DNA of 64,000 nucleotides from positions 5,217,001 through 5,281,000 of the forward strand of contig NZ_CP121354.1 in assembly GCF_029674545.1 (NCBI RefSeq), in the 5' to 3' direction. This DNA comes from Mesorhizobium sp. WSM4904. Its GTDB lineage: Bacteria; Pseudomonadota; Alphaproteobacteria; Rhizobiales; Rhizobiaceae. Shown here in pieces: positions 7,582 to 16,411 of the stretch (the stretch's first letter is position 1; every line of letters begins with the position of its first letter). The notes beneath the pieces are model-generated. The model had not been told where the DNA came from and made no database searches. It saw nothing but the letters and a program-made list of their open reading frames with translations. Made by a program: the position numbers and the translations under genes.

Positions 7582-8808
7582 ATGGAACGGGTAGTCCCCA
7601 CGGTGCTCGATGTCCCGACAGGGATCGTGACACTGCCTGACACGGCCGGCGCAGCGTCGGTGGCGCCAAGGCTCATGACGAATATGACCTGCATCGAGGA
7701 CCTGCGCAGGGCGGCGCGTCGCCGGGTGCCGCGCGTCTTCTTCGACTATGCCGAGGCCGGCTCCTATGCCGAGCAGACGCTGCGCGCCAACCGCACCGAC
7801 CTCGAGCGCATCACGCTCAGGCAGCGTGTGCTGGTCGACGTCGAGCGTCGCGACACGGCAACCACCATCCTCGGCCAGAAGGTGTCGCTGCCGGTGGCTC
7901 TTGCGCCGATCGGCCTCGGCGGCATGCAATGGGCAGATGGCGAAATCCTCGCCTGCCGCGCCGCGAAAGCCGCGGGCATTCCCTATACGATGAGCACGAT
8001 GTCGATCTGCTCGATCGAGGACGTTGCCCAAGCGGTCGGCGAGCCGTTCTGGTTCCAGCTGTATGTGATGAAGGACCGCGGCTTCGTACGCTCGCTTGCC
8101 GAGCGCGCGCACGCGGCCCGCTGCAGCGCGCTGGTGCTCACCGTCGACCTGCAGGTGCTGGGGCAGCGACATGCCGACGTCAGGAACGGGCTTTCGGTGC
8201 CGCCGGCGCTGAAGCCGCGCACCATCCTCGACATTGCCAGCCGACCGGGTTGGGCTGCCCGCATGCTCACGGCAAAGCGCTGGACCTTCGGCAACCTCGC
8301 CGGCCACGTGAAGGGTGAGGACGGCGTCAAGGCCGTTGCGGACTGGGTGGCTCATCAGTTCGATCCGGCGCTGAACTGGAGCGACGTCGACTGGATCAGG
8401 AGCATCTGGCCCGGCAAGCTGATCATCAAGGGCGTTCTCAACGTCGACGATGCGCGCAGCGCCAGCAAGGCCGGCGCCGACGCCATCGTGGTGTCCAACC
8501 ATGGCGGCCGGCAGCTCGATGGCGCGCCCTCGACCATCTCGATGTTGCCCAGGATCGCCGAAGCGGTAGGCTCGGAGGTGGAGGTGCTGTTCGACGGCGG
8601 CGTGCGCTCGGGCCAGGATGTGATGCGGGCGCTGGCGCTTGGCGCCAGGGCCTGCCTGGTCGGTCGCGCCTATGTCTACGGCCTCGGCGCCGGCGGCGAG
8701 GCCGGAGTGGCGACGGCCATCGACATCCTGCGCAAGGAACTATCCGTCACCATGGCGCTGACGGGGACGCGCAGTGTCGCCGAGATCGATGGGAGAGTGC
8801 TGAACTAG
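7582..8808 (+). CDS. lldD: FMN-dependent alpha-hydroxy acid dehydrogenase, probably L-lactate dehydrogenase
   Basis: This oxidises L-lactate (or a related 2-hydroxy acid) to pyruvate with FMN, passing electrons to the respiratory chain at the inner membrane. The 408-residue product carries the family signature SNHGGRQLDGAPSTI (from about residue 305), with active-site His and Arg, the FMN-site APIGLGGMQWADGE, and DGGVRSGQDVMRALALGA. The ATG at 7582 has a strong GGAGG ribosome site. Homologues usually begin near MTCIEDLRRAARRRVPR, so a start at 7675 (377 residues) is also possible. Mandelate or glycolate as substrate cannot be ruled out. Confidence 0.85.
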   Translation: MERVVPTVLDVPTGIVTLPDTAGAASVAPRLMTNMTCIEDLRRAARRRVPRVFFDYAEAGSYAEQTLRANRTDLERITLRQRVLVDVERRDTATTILGQKVSLPVALAPIGLGGMQWADGEILACRAAKAAGIPYTMSTMSICSIEDVAQAVGEPFWFQLYVMKDRGFVRSLAERAHAARCSALVLTVDLQVLGQRHADVRNGLSVPPALKPRTILDIASRPGWAARMLTAKRWTFGNLAGHVKGEDGVKAVADWVAHQFDPALNWSDVDWIRSIWPGKLIIKGVLNVDDARSASKAGADAIVVSNHGGRQLDGAPSTISMLPRIAEAVGSEVEVLFDGGVRSGQDVMRALALGARACLVGRAYVYGLGAGGEAGVATAIDILRKELSVTMALTGTRSVAEIDGRVLN

Positions 8809-8981
8809 CAGCTGGCCCTAGAGGGCGGCGCGAAAGACTTGACCGCCGGACGCCGGGGAGACAGCACGCCCCTTTTGGAGCCAGTCGGAGCCGAGACGGA
8901 GAAGGGGAACTCGCTACAACGCCCCCTCGCCGCCCCGCCGCACTCGGTCCCTCGCTCCGCCAAGGAGGGACCAAAGCCAAC

Positions 8982-9407
8982 TCAAGCCGCCAACTGCACC
9001 TCGCGCGCGGCGGCGATCATGACGCCGGCGAGCAGGCCGTAGGCGGCTGTCCAGGCTTCGCGCATGTCGGCCGTGAAAGCCTCGCCGAGGCCTGTCTCGA
9101 GCGTCTCGATCAGCGCCTGGCCGACGATCGGGTAGTGGCGCTCCTCGACGCCGTAGCCGACGTGGCGCCTGGCGAGATCCTGGACGGTGGGCAGGATGGT
9201 CTCGGCGCGGGAAAGCCCGTGCACGACGAAACCCAACGCCGCCATCAACTTGGCGCCCTGCTTGCCCATGTCGGTCGCGTGAAACAGCGCCTTGAGGCTG
9301 CCGTCGATGGCAAACAGCTTCTCGTAGAACAAGGCGGCGGCCGCCGTCTTGATCGGCACGACCTCGCGAAAACTATCCTGCACGAGCTTGATCTGGTCGG
9401 GTGTCAT
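8982..9407 (-). CDS. Single-domain bacterial haemoglobin
   Basis: The 141-residue protein has a full globin fold of the Vitreoscilla haemoglobin/FHb type, with no reductase domain. The likely proximal haem ligand is His82 in LARRHVGYGVEERHYPIVG, a very typical segment. Such globins bind oxygen and NO, and serve NO detoxification or oxygen delivery in the cytoplasm. The 170 bases between lldD and this gene show nothing else, and the two genes converge. The opposite-side neighbour is the BA14K gene, in the same orientation. Confidence 0.92.
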   Translation of the reverse strand: MTPDQIKLVQDSFREVVPIKTAAAALFYEKLFAIDGSLKALFHATDMGKQGAKLMAALGFVVHGLSRAETILPTVQDLARRHVGYGVEERHYPIVGQALIETLETGLGEAFTADMREAWTAAYGLLAGVMIAAAREVQLAA

Positions 9408-9572
9408 CGGCGCGCTCCTCGGCGTTTTTTTCCTGCGCGAGGATCATGCCCAGGCGTTTCGCGGGGATGCCGGTTGTGGAGGCTTTGTGTTTCAGGCTTG
9501 TCTCTGCGAGGTATCGGGTTCCGCTCGGTCCTTGCGTCACGCAAAGCCAACCGGAAACGAGTGGCGCGAGGC

Positions 9573-9620
9573 ACCCCCTCTGGTCTGCCGACCATCTCCC
9601 CCTCAAGGGGGGAGATCGCC
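9573..9620. repeat. Partial copy of the CCCCCTCT...ATCTCCCCC mosaic repeat
   Basis: A fragment with ACCCCCTCTGGTCTGCCG and CATCTCCCCCTCAAGGGGGG, one half of the inverted element that is complete at 10618-10782. It lies in the globin gene's upstream region, where nothing else is seen between 9408 and 9697. Confidence 0.65.
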
Positions 9621-9697
9621 GCGTCCGCGATGGCGCCTCCTTCACCGTGGCGATTGGCGCCTTTCAGTGGTTGCTCTGCAAGGACGAGGAAAGCGCC

Positions 9698-10522
9698 CTA
9701 CTCGCATTGCCGGCGCGGGCCGCCGTCATAGGGCTGGTAGGTATTGTCCTGCGGATCGTAGGTGCGGTAGCGGCTGAAGCAGTAGTCGACATGGTCGCCC
9801 GACATTTGCGGGCCCAACAGCCGATCTCTGGGGGCCGGTTCCCCAGGCGCGATCTCTTCCGGCGGGCCGCCGTAGGTGGCGGCGTAGCCGTCCCGCGTGG
9901 GGGCGTAGCCTTCCATCTCGGCCTGGTCGTCGGCCGTCGCGCCTTGATCGACTTGCCCATTCTGGCCTGCATCGGTCGAAGCGGTGCTGTCGCCACCGGG
10001 ATCGAAATAAGGCGAGACGCAGGGGCGCAGTTCGCCGCTGTAGGAGCGGTAGCTGTTTTCTTCCGGACGGTAGCTGCGGTAGCGGTTGGCGCACCATTCG
10101 AGATGGGCGGCGGGCAATTGCGCCTGCTGGGCCGGAGGCTGCTCGGAAGGCTGGACGGCGGCATCGGGCTGGCCCGTCTGCGACGCGCTGGGCGGGGTGA
10201 CATCGGGCAAGGGTTGCAATTGCTGCGGCGCGGCGGTTTGCGGCGTTGGGAGAGCGGCGGTCTGCGTGCCGCTATTCGCCTTGGCGCCCTCACCGGCCTT
10301 GGCAGGCGCGCCGGCCGACTGCTGGGCCGGGATGCGTTCAAGATCCTGCTTCGCCGGATCGACCGGCTGGGCATCCTTGGTCCAAAGCTCGGAAACGCCG
10401 ATCGCCGGCGTCGCCTGGCGCACCGGCTTGGCGGCCAACAGCCAGGTGGCGAAGGCAAGCCCGCTGGCGAACACGGCCAAGGTCAGCACGAAGCCGCCGA
10501 CAATTCCCAACAAAGCCTTCAC
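9698..10522 (-). CDS. Membrane-anchored protein with two BA14K-like domains
   Basis: The 274-residue product has an N-terminal membrane anchor (ALLGIVGGFVLTLAVFASGLA), a long Pro/Gln/Ala-rich linker, and two BA14K-like motifs: WCANRYRSYRPEENSYRSY, and at the C-terminus YCFSRYRTYDPQDNTYQPY ending in QCE. BA14K proteins were named from an immunoreactive Brucella protein and are common in Rhizobiales; a lectin-like role has been proposed. The chosen start is a GTG at 10522 behind AAGGAGTGCAGC. A repeat begins about 100 bp upstream of the gene. Confidence 0.82.
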   Translation of the reverse strand: MKALLGIVGGFVLTLAVFASGLAFATWLLAAKPVRQATPAIGVSELWTKDAQPVDPAKQDLERIPAQQSAGAPAKAGEGAKANSGTQTAALPTPQTAAPQQLQPLPDVTPPSASQTGQPDAAVQPSEQPPAQQAQLPAAHLEWCANRYRSYRPEENSYRSYSGELRPCVSPYFDPGGDSTASTDAGQNGQVDQGATADDQAEMEGYAPTRDGYAATYGGPPEEIAPGEPAPRDRLLGPQMSGDHVDYCFSRYRTYDPQDNTYQPYDGGPRRQCE

Positions 10523-10617
10523 GCTGCACTCCTTAAGCCCCCGCGCATAGAATGCGGGGCGCGGGACGGAAGTTCCTTGCAGAGAGCGAGGAACTGATCC
10601 CTGAAAAGTCGGCGGGA

Positions 10618-10782
10618 CAGCGCCCCCCTCTGTCCTGTCGGACATCTCCTCCACAAGGGGGGAGATTGGCGGTTTCAGCGCTCCGCTCAATTCTGCCAAG
10701 TGGACAATTAGCGAAAGTCGCGGTGAGGTCTGATCTCCCCCCAAGTGGGGGAGATGTCTGGCAGGACAGAGGGGGGCGCGAA
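10618..10782. repeat. Inverted mosaic repeat, complete copy
   Basis: Left arm GCGCCCCCCTCTGTCCTG and CATCTCCTCCACAAGGGG; right arm CCCAAGTGGGGGAGATG and GGCAGGACAGAGGGGGGCGC. The arms are inverted about a variable centre of about 50 bp. Other copies lie at 16126, 18074, 32650 and 44795. The element fills most of the gap between the BA14K gene and the aminomutase gene. Confidence 0.85.
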
Positions 10783-10802
10783 GGAACGCCGTGCTGATGT
10801 CG

Positions 10803-11909
10803 TCAAGCCACCACTTCCTTGTAGTCCCTCACCTTCCCGTCCTGCCCGCGAATCCGCCATATCCCGCCATCGCAACCTTCGATATGGCCTGCGCCGAGGG
10901 GCACCTTGCCGCCGCCATCGGGCAAATCGATGACATAGGTCGGATTGCAGACGCCGGAGAGCCGGGCGCGCAGTTCGGCGACCAGCGCCTGGCCCTCGGC
11001 AATCGTGGTGCGGCGGTGCGCCATGCCGCGCGCCAGGTCGCCATGATGCAGGTAATAGGGTTTTACCCCAAGGCGATACATCAGCTCGCGGCAGAGCTCT
11101 TCCAGAACCTCGACGCGATCGTTGACGCCCTTCAAGAGAACGCTCTGGTTGAGCAGCACGAAACCGGCCTGCCGCATCGTGCGGCAGGCTGCCTCGGCTT
11201 CGGCGGTCAGCTCCCGCGGGTGATTGAAGTGGGTCACCACCGTCACCATCAGCCTGCCCTGCAGGGCCGCCACCATGCCTGGCGTGATGCGCGAAGGCAG
11301 CGCCACCGGCACGCGGGTGTGGACGCGCAAGAGCCGCACATGCGGGATAGCCTCAATGCGGGAGCGGATTTCGGCGAGCACCTTGTCTGGCAGCGACAGC
11401 GGATCGCCGCCGGTCAGGATCACCTCGCGGATCTCCTCATGCCCGGCGATATAGGCGAGCGCCGGCTCCAGCGCTTCCCGTGTGTAGCCGCGGCCGATCG
11501 ATGTCAGCGACTCCTTCCGAAAGCAGAAGCGGCAGTAGACCGCGCATTGGTAGGTGGGAAACAACAGCACGCGGTCGGCATGGCGATGCGTCAGACGCGG
11601 CACCGGGCTGAATTCATGGTCGCCGATCGGGTCGTCGAGCTCGCCCTCGGTGGCGACGAGCTCTTGCGGCGACGGGATCACCTGGGCGCGGATCGGGTCG
11701 TCGGGATCGTTCCAGTTGATCAGGTCGAGATAGGATTTCGGCACGCGCACCTTGTGAGCGGCCGCGGCTTCCTGCGCCGCCGCGCGCTCGGCCGGCGAGA
11801 GCGGCAGCGCCGCAAGATCGCGCACATGGCGCACACCGGCGCGGACGTCGTCCTGCCAGGCAGCGTCGGCGTCGCGTGCGGCGGCTGGTTGTTTGAGGTC
11901 TGCGGTCAT
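10803..11909 (-). CDS. Lysine-2,3-aminomutase-like radical SAM protein
   Basis: The 368-residue protein has the radical SAM cluster motif C122-x3-C126-x2-C129 (CAVYCRFC) and, near the C-terminus, DLPDGGGKVPLG, whose Lys matches the PLP-binding lysine of lysine 2,3-aminomutase. It belongs to the KamA/EpmB family. In many bacteria the short form (EpmB) makes beta-lysine for elongation factor P modification; no efp or epmA is in this window, so the substrate is open. The stop abuts the repeat at 10782. It is divergent from the membrane-protein gene at 12079. Confidence 0.85.
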   Translation of the reverse strand: MTADLKQPAAARDADAAWQDDVRAGVRHVRDLAALPLSPAERAAAQEAAAAHKVRVPKSYLDLINWNDPDDPIRAQVIPSPQELVATEGELDDPIGDHEFSPVPRLTHRHADRVLLFPTYQCAVYCRFCFRKESLTSIGRGYTREALEPALAYIAGHEEIREVILTGGDPLSLPDKVLAEIRSRIEAIPHVRLLRVHTRVPVALPSRITPGMVAALQGRLMVTVVTHFNHPRELTAEAEAACRTMRQAGFVLLNQSVLLKGVNDRVEVLEELCRELMYRLGVKPYYLHHGDLARGMAHRRTTIAEGQALVAELRARLSGVCNPTYVIDLPDGGGKVPLGAGHIEGCDGGIWRIRGQDGKVRDYKEVVA

Positions 11910-12078
11910 TGAGGGTCTCGGGATGATTTTGAGCGGGATATCGTCCGGATGGGCAGCAGGGTCAACCGCCAGCGTTGCCCCAGCGCCGCAGACGCTGCGT
12001 CTCGCCTCGGCCCTTCGGATAGTTGTTTCGGCGGAATGGTATATTAGTCTGCGTTATCCGGGGCTTCGGGGGACGCGA

Positions 12079-13014
12079 ATGGATTTCAACGCAGGCCATG
12101 GCTACCTCCTCATCGGCGGGCTCATCCTGGTCGGCGCCGGGCTGCTGATCCTTTCGCTGATCGTCAATCTGCATGTGGCGCGCAGCGTGCGCGACGACAT
12201 ACGCCACCGCGAAAAGCTGCTGGAATATTACCGCAACATCTTTTCGCAGTTGGGCGTGATCCTGATCGGCATCGGCGTTTCGCTGTTCATCTTCTTCTTC
12301 CAGCAGAACTATCAGGACCAGCGCAAGCGCGAGACGGAGCTGCAGCAGGTCTTGGCCAGGCTCGCCGCGCGCGTTGCCCGCGGCGCCGCCGTCATCGAAA
12401 CGCTCGGCGAGTTCGACGAGGTGCTGGACCAGGGCGGCGCCTATGTCGGTCCCGAACTCGGCGGAAACAACGCCGCGATCAGCGCCAAAGGAGCCGAACT
12501 CGGCAAGCAGGTCGAAAAGATCCTGCTGGTCGAACGTGACATCGATGTCCGAGATTTCGATATCCTGAACCTGTCGCGCGACCTCGAAAACACCTTCGTG
12601 GTCAACGAGCTCGATCCGACGCTGTGGTTCAACATCGTGCGCGACGAGAACGAGATCAAATACGCCACGACGCAGCTCGGCCTCGACTACAAGGACCTGC
12701 ATGACGCGATCGGCGACGAGCCGGTCGAGGCGGCGGTCGCCAAGCCCGACAAGGAACAGAAGATCAAGCACGAGGTGCTGGACATATTCTATGACGCCGA
12801 CCTGCTGCGCCAGCGCAGCAGGCGGTTTCTCGCCCGCGCCTGCTGGCTCTTCAGCAAAGGCAAGAGTTTCGTCGCGCTTCGACCGGCCGACGCGATCGAG
12901 GCCGACGCCAAGTCGCAGCAGGAATGGATCGACCGCGCGAAACCGATGCTGACGCAGACAAAGTCGGGCAGCGGCGATTGTTTCAAGCTGCTCCGCTACG
13001 GGCAGGCGCGCTGA
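12079..13014 (+). CDS. Two-pass membrane protein of unknown function
   Basis: The 311-residue product has two hydrophobic segments near the N-terminus (GYLLIGGLILVGAGLLILSL and LGVILIGIGVSLFIFFF). About 230 charged, mainly helical residues follow, starting with a coiled-coil-like NYQDQRKRETELQQVLARLAA and including DIDVRDFDILNLSRDLENTF. No family is recognised. The start ATG at 12079 removes about 60 residues that would be read from the intergenic region. It converges with the serine hydrolase gene, with only 9 bp between stops. Confidence 0.65.
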   Translation: MDFNAGHGYLLIGGLILVGAGLLILSLIVNLHVARSVRDDIRHREKLLEYYRNIFSQLGVILIGIGVSLFIFFFQQNYQDQRKRETELQQVLARLAARVARGAAVIETLGEFDEVLDQGGAYVGPELGGNNAAISAKGAELGKQVEKILLVERDIDVRDFDILNLSRDLENTFVVNELDPTLWFNIVRDENEIKYATTQLGLDYKDLHDAIGDEPVEAAVAKPDKEQKIKHEVLDIFYDADLLRQRSRRFLARACWLFSKGKSFVALRPADAIEADAKSQQEWIDRAKPMLTQTKSGSGDCFKLLRYGQAR

Positions 13015-13023
13015 CCTGCTGCG

Positions 13024-14580
13024 TTATTCGCCCACGCGCGGCAACGTGCCGAGGCGATTGTCGTCGAGGAAGTCGATGGTGATCGCGGACGCCTTGCCGT
13101 CGGCGCCGACGACGAAGCTGACGCCCGCCGGCCTGTCCGGCGTTTCGGCGTCGGGATAGGTCAGGAATAGGTCGCCGTCATAGTGCCTCAGCACATAGGA
13201 CCGCGCCCCGGCCGGCCCGAGTTTGAGCACAAGGCCGTCTCCCGTACCAGATACGACCGCGTCGCCGATGAAGTCATTGGCATAGCGGCCGGCATAGGCG
13301 CTGGCCGGTGCCGCCGGCCGCGCCGGTGACGGCGGCGCGGCATATCTGGCCTTGGCCGCCTCGACCACCGGACCGAACATGTCGGCGTAGATCGCGTCCC
13401 ACGCCTCGATCCAGTCCTGCTCGACTTTGCCGTCGAAGACCAGATCGGCAAAGCTGTCGGACAGCCCCTCCGGCACGCCTGTCGGAAAGGCGTTGGCAAG
13501 AATGACGATGCCGAGCTTGTCCTTCGGGAAGATCGTCACCAGGGTGCGCGCGCCGACGCTGAAGGCGCCCGCGTGTCCCCAGCTCAGGCCGTGCCGGCCG
13601 AACTCGACGTTCCAACCGAGGCCGTAGAAGGATTCGCCGCCGGAGACCGGGTTCTTGCCGCGCGTCATCAGCGGCACATGCGTCTGGTCCAGCGCATCGG
13701 CGGCAATCAGCGTCTTGCCGGCATAGACGCCGTCGCCGAGCAGCAGGCGCACCCATTGCGCGAGGTCGCGCGCGGTAGAGCTGACGCCGCCGGCAGGCGC
13801 CTGCGCGTCCGGATCGCGCTTGATCTTCGCCGCCCAGGCGCCATCCACCTTGACGTGAAGCGCGGCACGATTGGCGCGCTTGATGAAATCGGCGTTCCGG
13901 GAACTGGTCGAGGCCATGCCGAGCGGACGATAGAGCTTTTCATCGGCGACCTCCTCCCAGGATTTGCCCGTCGGCCTCGCGGCGGCGACTGCGCCCTCGG
14001 TCAGCCCGAAATTGCTGTAGGAGTAGCCGGCGCGAAAGCTCGACGATGGCGGCACGAAGCGCAGGCGGTCAAGGATGGTGGCGCGGTCGTAGCCGATGTC
14101 CTCGAGGTCGTCCCCGGCGGTGCCCGGAAGCCCGCTGCGATGGGCGAACAGGTCGCGGATGGTGAGCTCGCTGGTCGGATAGGGATCGGCGAGCCGGAAG
14201 CCCGGATCGAGGTCGGCGATCCTGGAATTCCAGGACACGACGCCGTCGCTGACCAGCGCCGCCACGACCGTGGCGGAGACCGGCTTGGAAAGCGAGGCGA
14301 TCTGGAACACGGTATCGGCGTCGACGGTCTCGGGTTTGCCGGCCTCGCGAAGGCCGAAGCCTTTCAGGAAGACAATCTCGTCGTCGTGAACGACCGCGAT
14401 AGCGAGACCGGGCACGGCGCCGTCCGCGACTGCGCTCTGCGCCAGCGCCTCGAGCTTCGACAGGGCGACCGTGATCCGTTCGGGCGTGATGGCGTCGGCC
14501 GATGCCGCATGGGGCCAAAGCGCCATGATGGCGATGACGGCCCAAACCCTCAAATGACAGAGATTCCAATCAGGCCGCAA
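13024..14580 (-). CDS. Secreted serine hydrolase, beta-lactamase/class C family
   Basis: The product (about 518 residues) has a signal peptide (HLRVWAVIAIMALWPHAASA) and a beta-lactamase-like domain with the SxxK motif SLSK (in FQIASLSKPVSATVV) and the YxN motif YSN (in AGYSYSNFGL). A C-terminal beta-rich domain of about 100 residues follows. Such proteins are periplasmic esterases, D-aminopeptidases or penicillin-binding-like enzymes; few are true beta-lactamases. No ATG gives a full signal peptide, and the best start is a TTG at 14580 behind GGGAGGGGAGG. An ATG at 14526 would leave only a short leader. Confidence 0.82.
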   Translation of the reverse strand: MRPDWNLCHLRVWAVIAIMALWPHAASADAITPERITVALSKLEALAQSAVADGAVPGLAIAVVHDDEIVFLKGFGLREAGKPETVDADTVFQIASLSKPVSATVVAALVSDGVVSWNSRIADLDPGFRLADPYPTSELTIRDLFAHRSGLPGTAGDDLEDIGYDRATILDRLRFVPPSSSFRAGYSYSNFGLTEGAVAAARPTGKSWEEVADEKLYRPLGMASTSSRNADFIKRANRAALHVKVDGAWAAKIKRDPDAQAPAGGVSSTARDLAQWVRLLLGDGVYAGKTLIAADALDQTHVPLMTRGKNPVSGGESFYGLGWNVEFGRHGLSWGHAGAFSVGARTLVTIFPKDKLGIVILANAFPTGVPEGLSDSFADLVFDGKVEQDWIEAWDAIYADMFGPVVEAAKARYAAPPSPARPAAPASAYAGRYANDFIGDAVVSGTGDGLVLKLGPAGARSYVLRHYDGDLFLTYPDAETPDRPAGVSFVVGADGKASAITIDFLDDNRLGTLPRVGE

Positions 14581-14708
14581 GCTCGCGCCTCCCCTCCCTG
14601 CATTCACCTTACGATTGTACAGGTCGGCGCTGTAGCGGCCAAGCCCTTCGCCGGAGGGCTCACCTCTCCACGTTCCTGGAGGCGCAAGGCCTGCGCCTGC
14701 CCTGATCC

Positions 14709-15098
14709 CTAAATCTCCGCGTAGATCTCCAGCACGTTCCCGTCGGGATCGCGGAAGAACAGCGTGCGGTGGCCCCAGGGCTGGTCGGTCGGCTCCATCT
14801 CGATGGCGACGCCCTTCTCCCGCAGGGCCCTGGCGCATTGGTCGACATCGGCCGGCGCGACGCGGAAGGCGAGCTGCAGCGACAGCGCGCCCGCCGGCGC
14901 CGGCGCATCGTCGAACATCACGCCGCGCTTCGTCAGCGCCAGCAGGCAGGAGCCGACCTGGTAGGCGGTCCAGCCCTCGCCCAGGGTCGAATGGACGGGA
15001 AAGCCCATAATGTCCTCGTAGAAGCCGCGCATCGCTTTCATGTCGCGGGCGAAGATGACGGTGTAGTCGATGTTCCTGATGTTTTTCAGCGCATTCAT
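14709..15098 (-). CDS. Glyoxalase/bleomycin-resistance (VOC) family protein
   Basis: The 129-residue single VOC domain has paired beta-alpha-beta-beta-beta units: IDYTVIFARDMKAMRGFYEDIMGF at the N-terminus and FFRDPDGNVLEIYAE at the C-terminus, where the Glu is a usual metal ligand. Activity could be a lyase, a dioxygenase or drug binding. It is divergent from an XRE-family regulator at 15238, which probably controls it. Confidence 0.88.
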   Translation of the reverse strand: MNALKNIRNIDYTVIFARDMKAMRGFYEDIMGFPVHSTLGEGWTAYQVGSCLLALTKRGVMFDDAPAPAGALSLQLAFRVAPADVDQCARALREKGVAIEMEPTDQPWGHRTLFFRDPDGNVLEIYAEI

Positions 15099-15205
15099 TT
15101 TTGGATCCTTGGCCAGTCGGCCGCGTCAGGTGCGACCGGTGCGTTGTCATACGCGCTGCTCCATTTATACTGGTAGCCAGGTGGTACAAGATGAGTGGCG
15201 CTGCC

Positions 15206-15220
15206 GGTAGCGCCGCTACC
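15206..15220. promoter_or_regulatory. Perfect palindrome upstream of the XRE regulator
   Basis: GGTAGCGCCGCTACC is a perfect 15-bp palindrome ending 17 bp before the regulator ATG, in the divergent region with the VOC gene. It could be an operator for the regulator; a short RNA hairpin is the alternative. Confidence 0.4.
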
Positions 15221-15237
15221 CCTTTCGAGGTACGGGC

Positions 15238-16044
15238 ATGCTGGAACGAGCGGCCGAGGCCGACAGGCGCAAGGAGCTCGGCCGCTTCCTGCGCGCCATG
15301 CGCGAGCGGGTGGAACCTTCGCGGCACGGCATCAGCACCGGCACGCGCAGGCGGGCTTCCGGCCTGCTGCGGGAGGAGGTGGCGCTGCTCGCCGGCATCA
15401 GCGCCACCTGGTACACGTGGCTGGAACAGGGACGTAACGCCAATCCCTCCGCGCAGGTGCTCAATGCGCTCGCCGATGTTCTGAAGCTCCTGCCGATCGA
15501 GCGCGAGCACCTATTCAAGCTCGCGAAGCCGGAATGGCTGCCCGAGGCTTCGCCGGCGGGCAACCCCTCGCCCGAGCCGTGGATAGCCGGCCTGCTTGCG
15601 ACGCTCTTGCCCAACCCGGCCTATGCGCTGAACCGCGCCTGGGATTTCATCGGCTGGAACGACGAGGCGGCAAGCCTGTTCGGTGGGTTCGACCCGGACG
15701 ATCCGGCGAAGCGCAACCTGCTCAAGCGGCTCTTCCTCGATCCCGCCTGGCGCCAGCTGTTCGCCGACTGGGAGGTGGTGGCGCGCTCGGCGATCGCGCA
15801 GTTCCGCGCGGCGACGGTCGGCTACGCGGCGGCTCCCGACATCCGCGCCGTGCTCGATCCGCTCAGGGCGCTCAGCCCGGAGTTCGCGCAGCAGTGGGCC
15901 GAGATGCGGGTGGAAGAGGCGCCGATCTGGTCGAAGGGGCTGGTCGGGCCGTCGGGCGAAGTCGCGACCTATGATTACTTCATGCTGACGCCCGCGGGTG
16001 TCGGCAAGGAGATGACGATCAGCCTCTACCGGAAGCGTGTGTAG
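15238..16044 (+). CDS. XRE-family regulator with MmyB-like ligand-binding domain
   Basis: The 268-residue product has an N-terminal helix-turn-helix (LGRFLRAMRERVEPS, then SGLLREEVALLAGISATWYTWLEQGRNANPS) and a C-terminal PAS-like MmyB domain (NRAWDFIGWNDEAASLFGGF, then EEAPIWSKG). In this family the C-terminal domain may bind a fatty acid. The start ATG follows the palindrome at 15206. It is divergent from the VOC gene, the most likely target. Confidence 0.92.
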   Translation: MLERAAEADRRKELGRFLRAMRERVEPSRHGISTGTRRRASGLLREEVALLAGISATWYTWLEQGRNANPSAQVLNALADVLKLLPIEREHLFKLAKPEWLPEASPAGNPSPEPWIAGLLATLLPNPAYALNRAWDFIGWNDEAASLFGGFDPDDPAKRNLLKRLFLDPAWRQLFADWEVVARSAIAQFRAATVGYAAAPDIRAVLDPLRALSPEFAQQWAEMRVEEAPIWSKGLVGPSGEVATYDYFMLTPAGVGKEMTISLYRKRV

Positions 16045-16411
16045 ACAGCTCAGACGCGGATTCCGGAATGGACGCTAACTTGCTGGTTGGGAAGGCTTTG
16101 ACCGACGAAAGCTTGCGTTCCTTCGCGCCCCCCTCTGTCCTGCCGGACATCTCCCCCACTTGGGGGAGATCGGATGTCTCGCCCGGTTTCGCCAATCTCC
16201 AACGTTGCGGGAGGATCGCCGTCAGCGGAACTGCCAATCTCCCTCCCGTGGGGGAGATGTCCGGCAGGACAGAGGGGGGCGCCGTAGAGAGCAACGTCGC
16301 TCGCCCGCCAGAATCCCCACCTTCGCCGCAATCGACCCGCGCCGTGTTTTCGGGCAATCTCTCATCAACCCGCGCCATGGGGAGATGGCGTGCCGCCTAG
16401 GGAGGATTGCC
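16045..16411. other. Intergenic region filled by a mosaic repeat
   Basis: This 367-base gap holds the complete mosaic repeat at 16126-16285 and, at its end, the GGAGG ribosome site (16401) of the synthetase gene. No other gene or site is seen. Confidence 0.6.
16126..16285. repeat. Inverted mosaic repeat, complete copy
   Basis: Left arm GCGCCCCCCTCTGTCCTGCC and ATCTCCCCCACTTGGGGGAG; right arm CCGTGGGGGAGATGTCCGG and CAGGACAGAGGGGGGCGCC. Same family as 10618-10782, with a different centre. Confidence 0.85.

Noticed and set aside
14581..15510. N-terminal extension of the serine hydrolase frame
   Set aside because: It would cross the VOC gene and the divergent promoter in another frame. The signal peptide begins near 14580.
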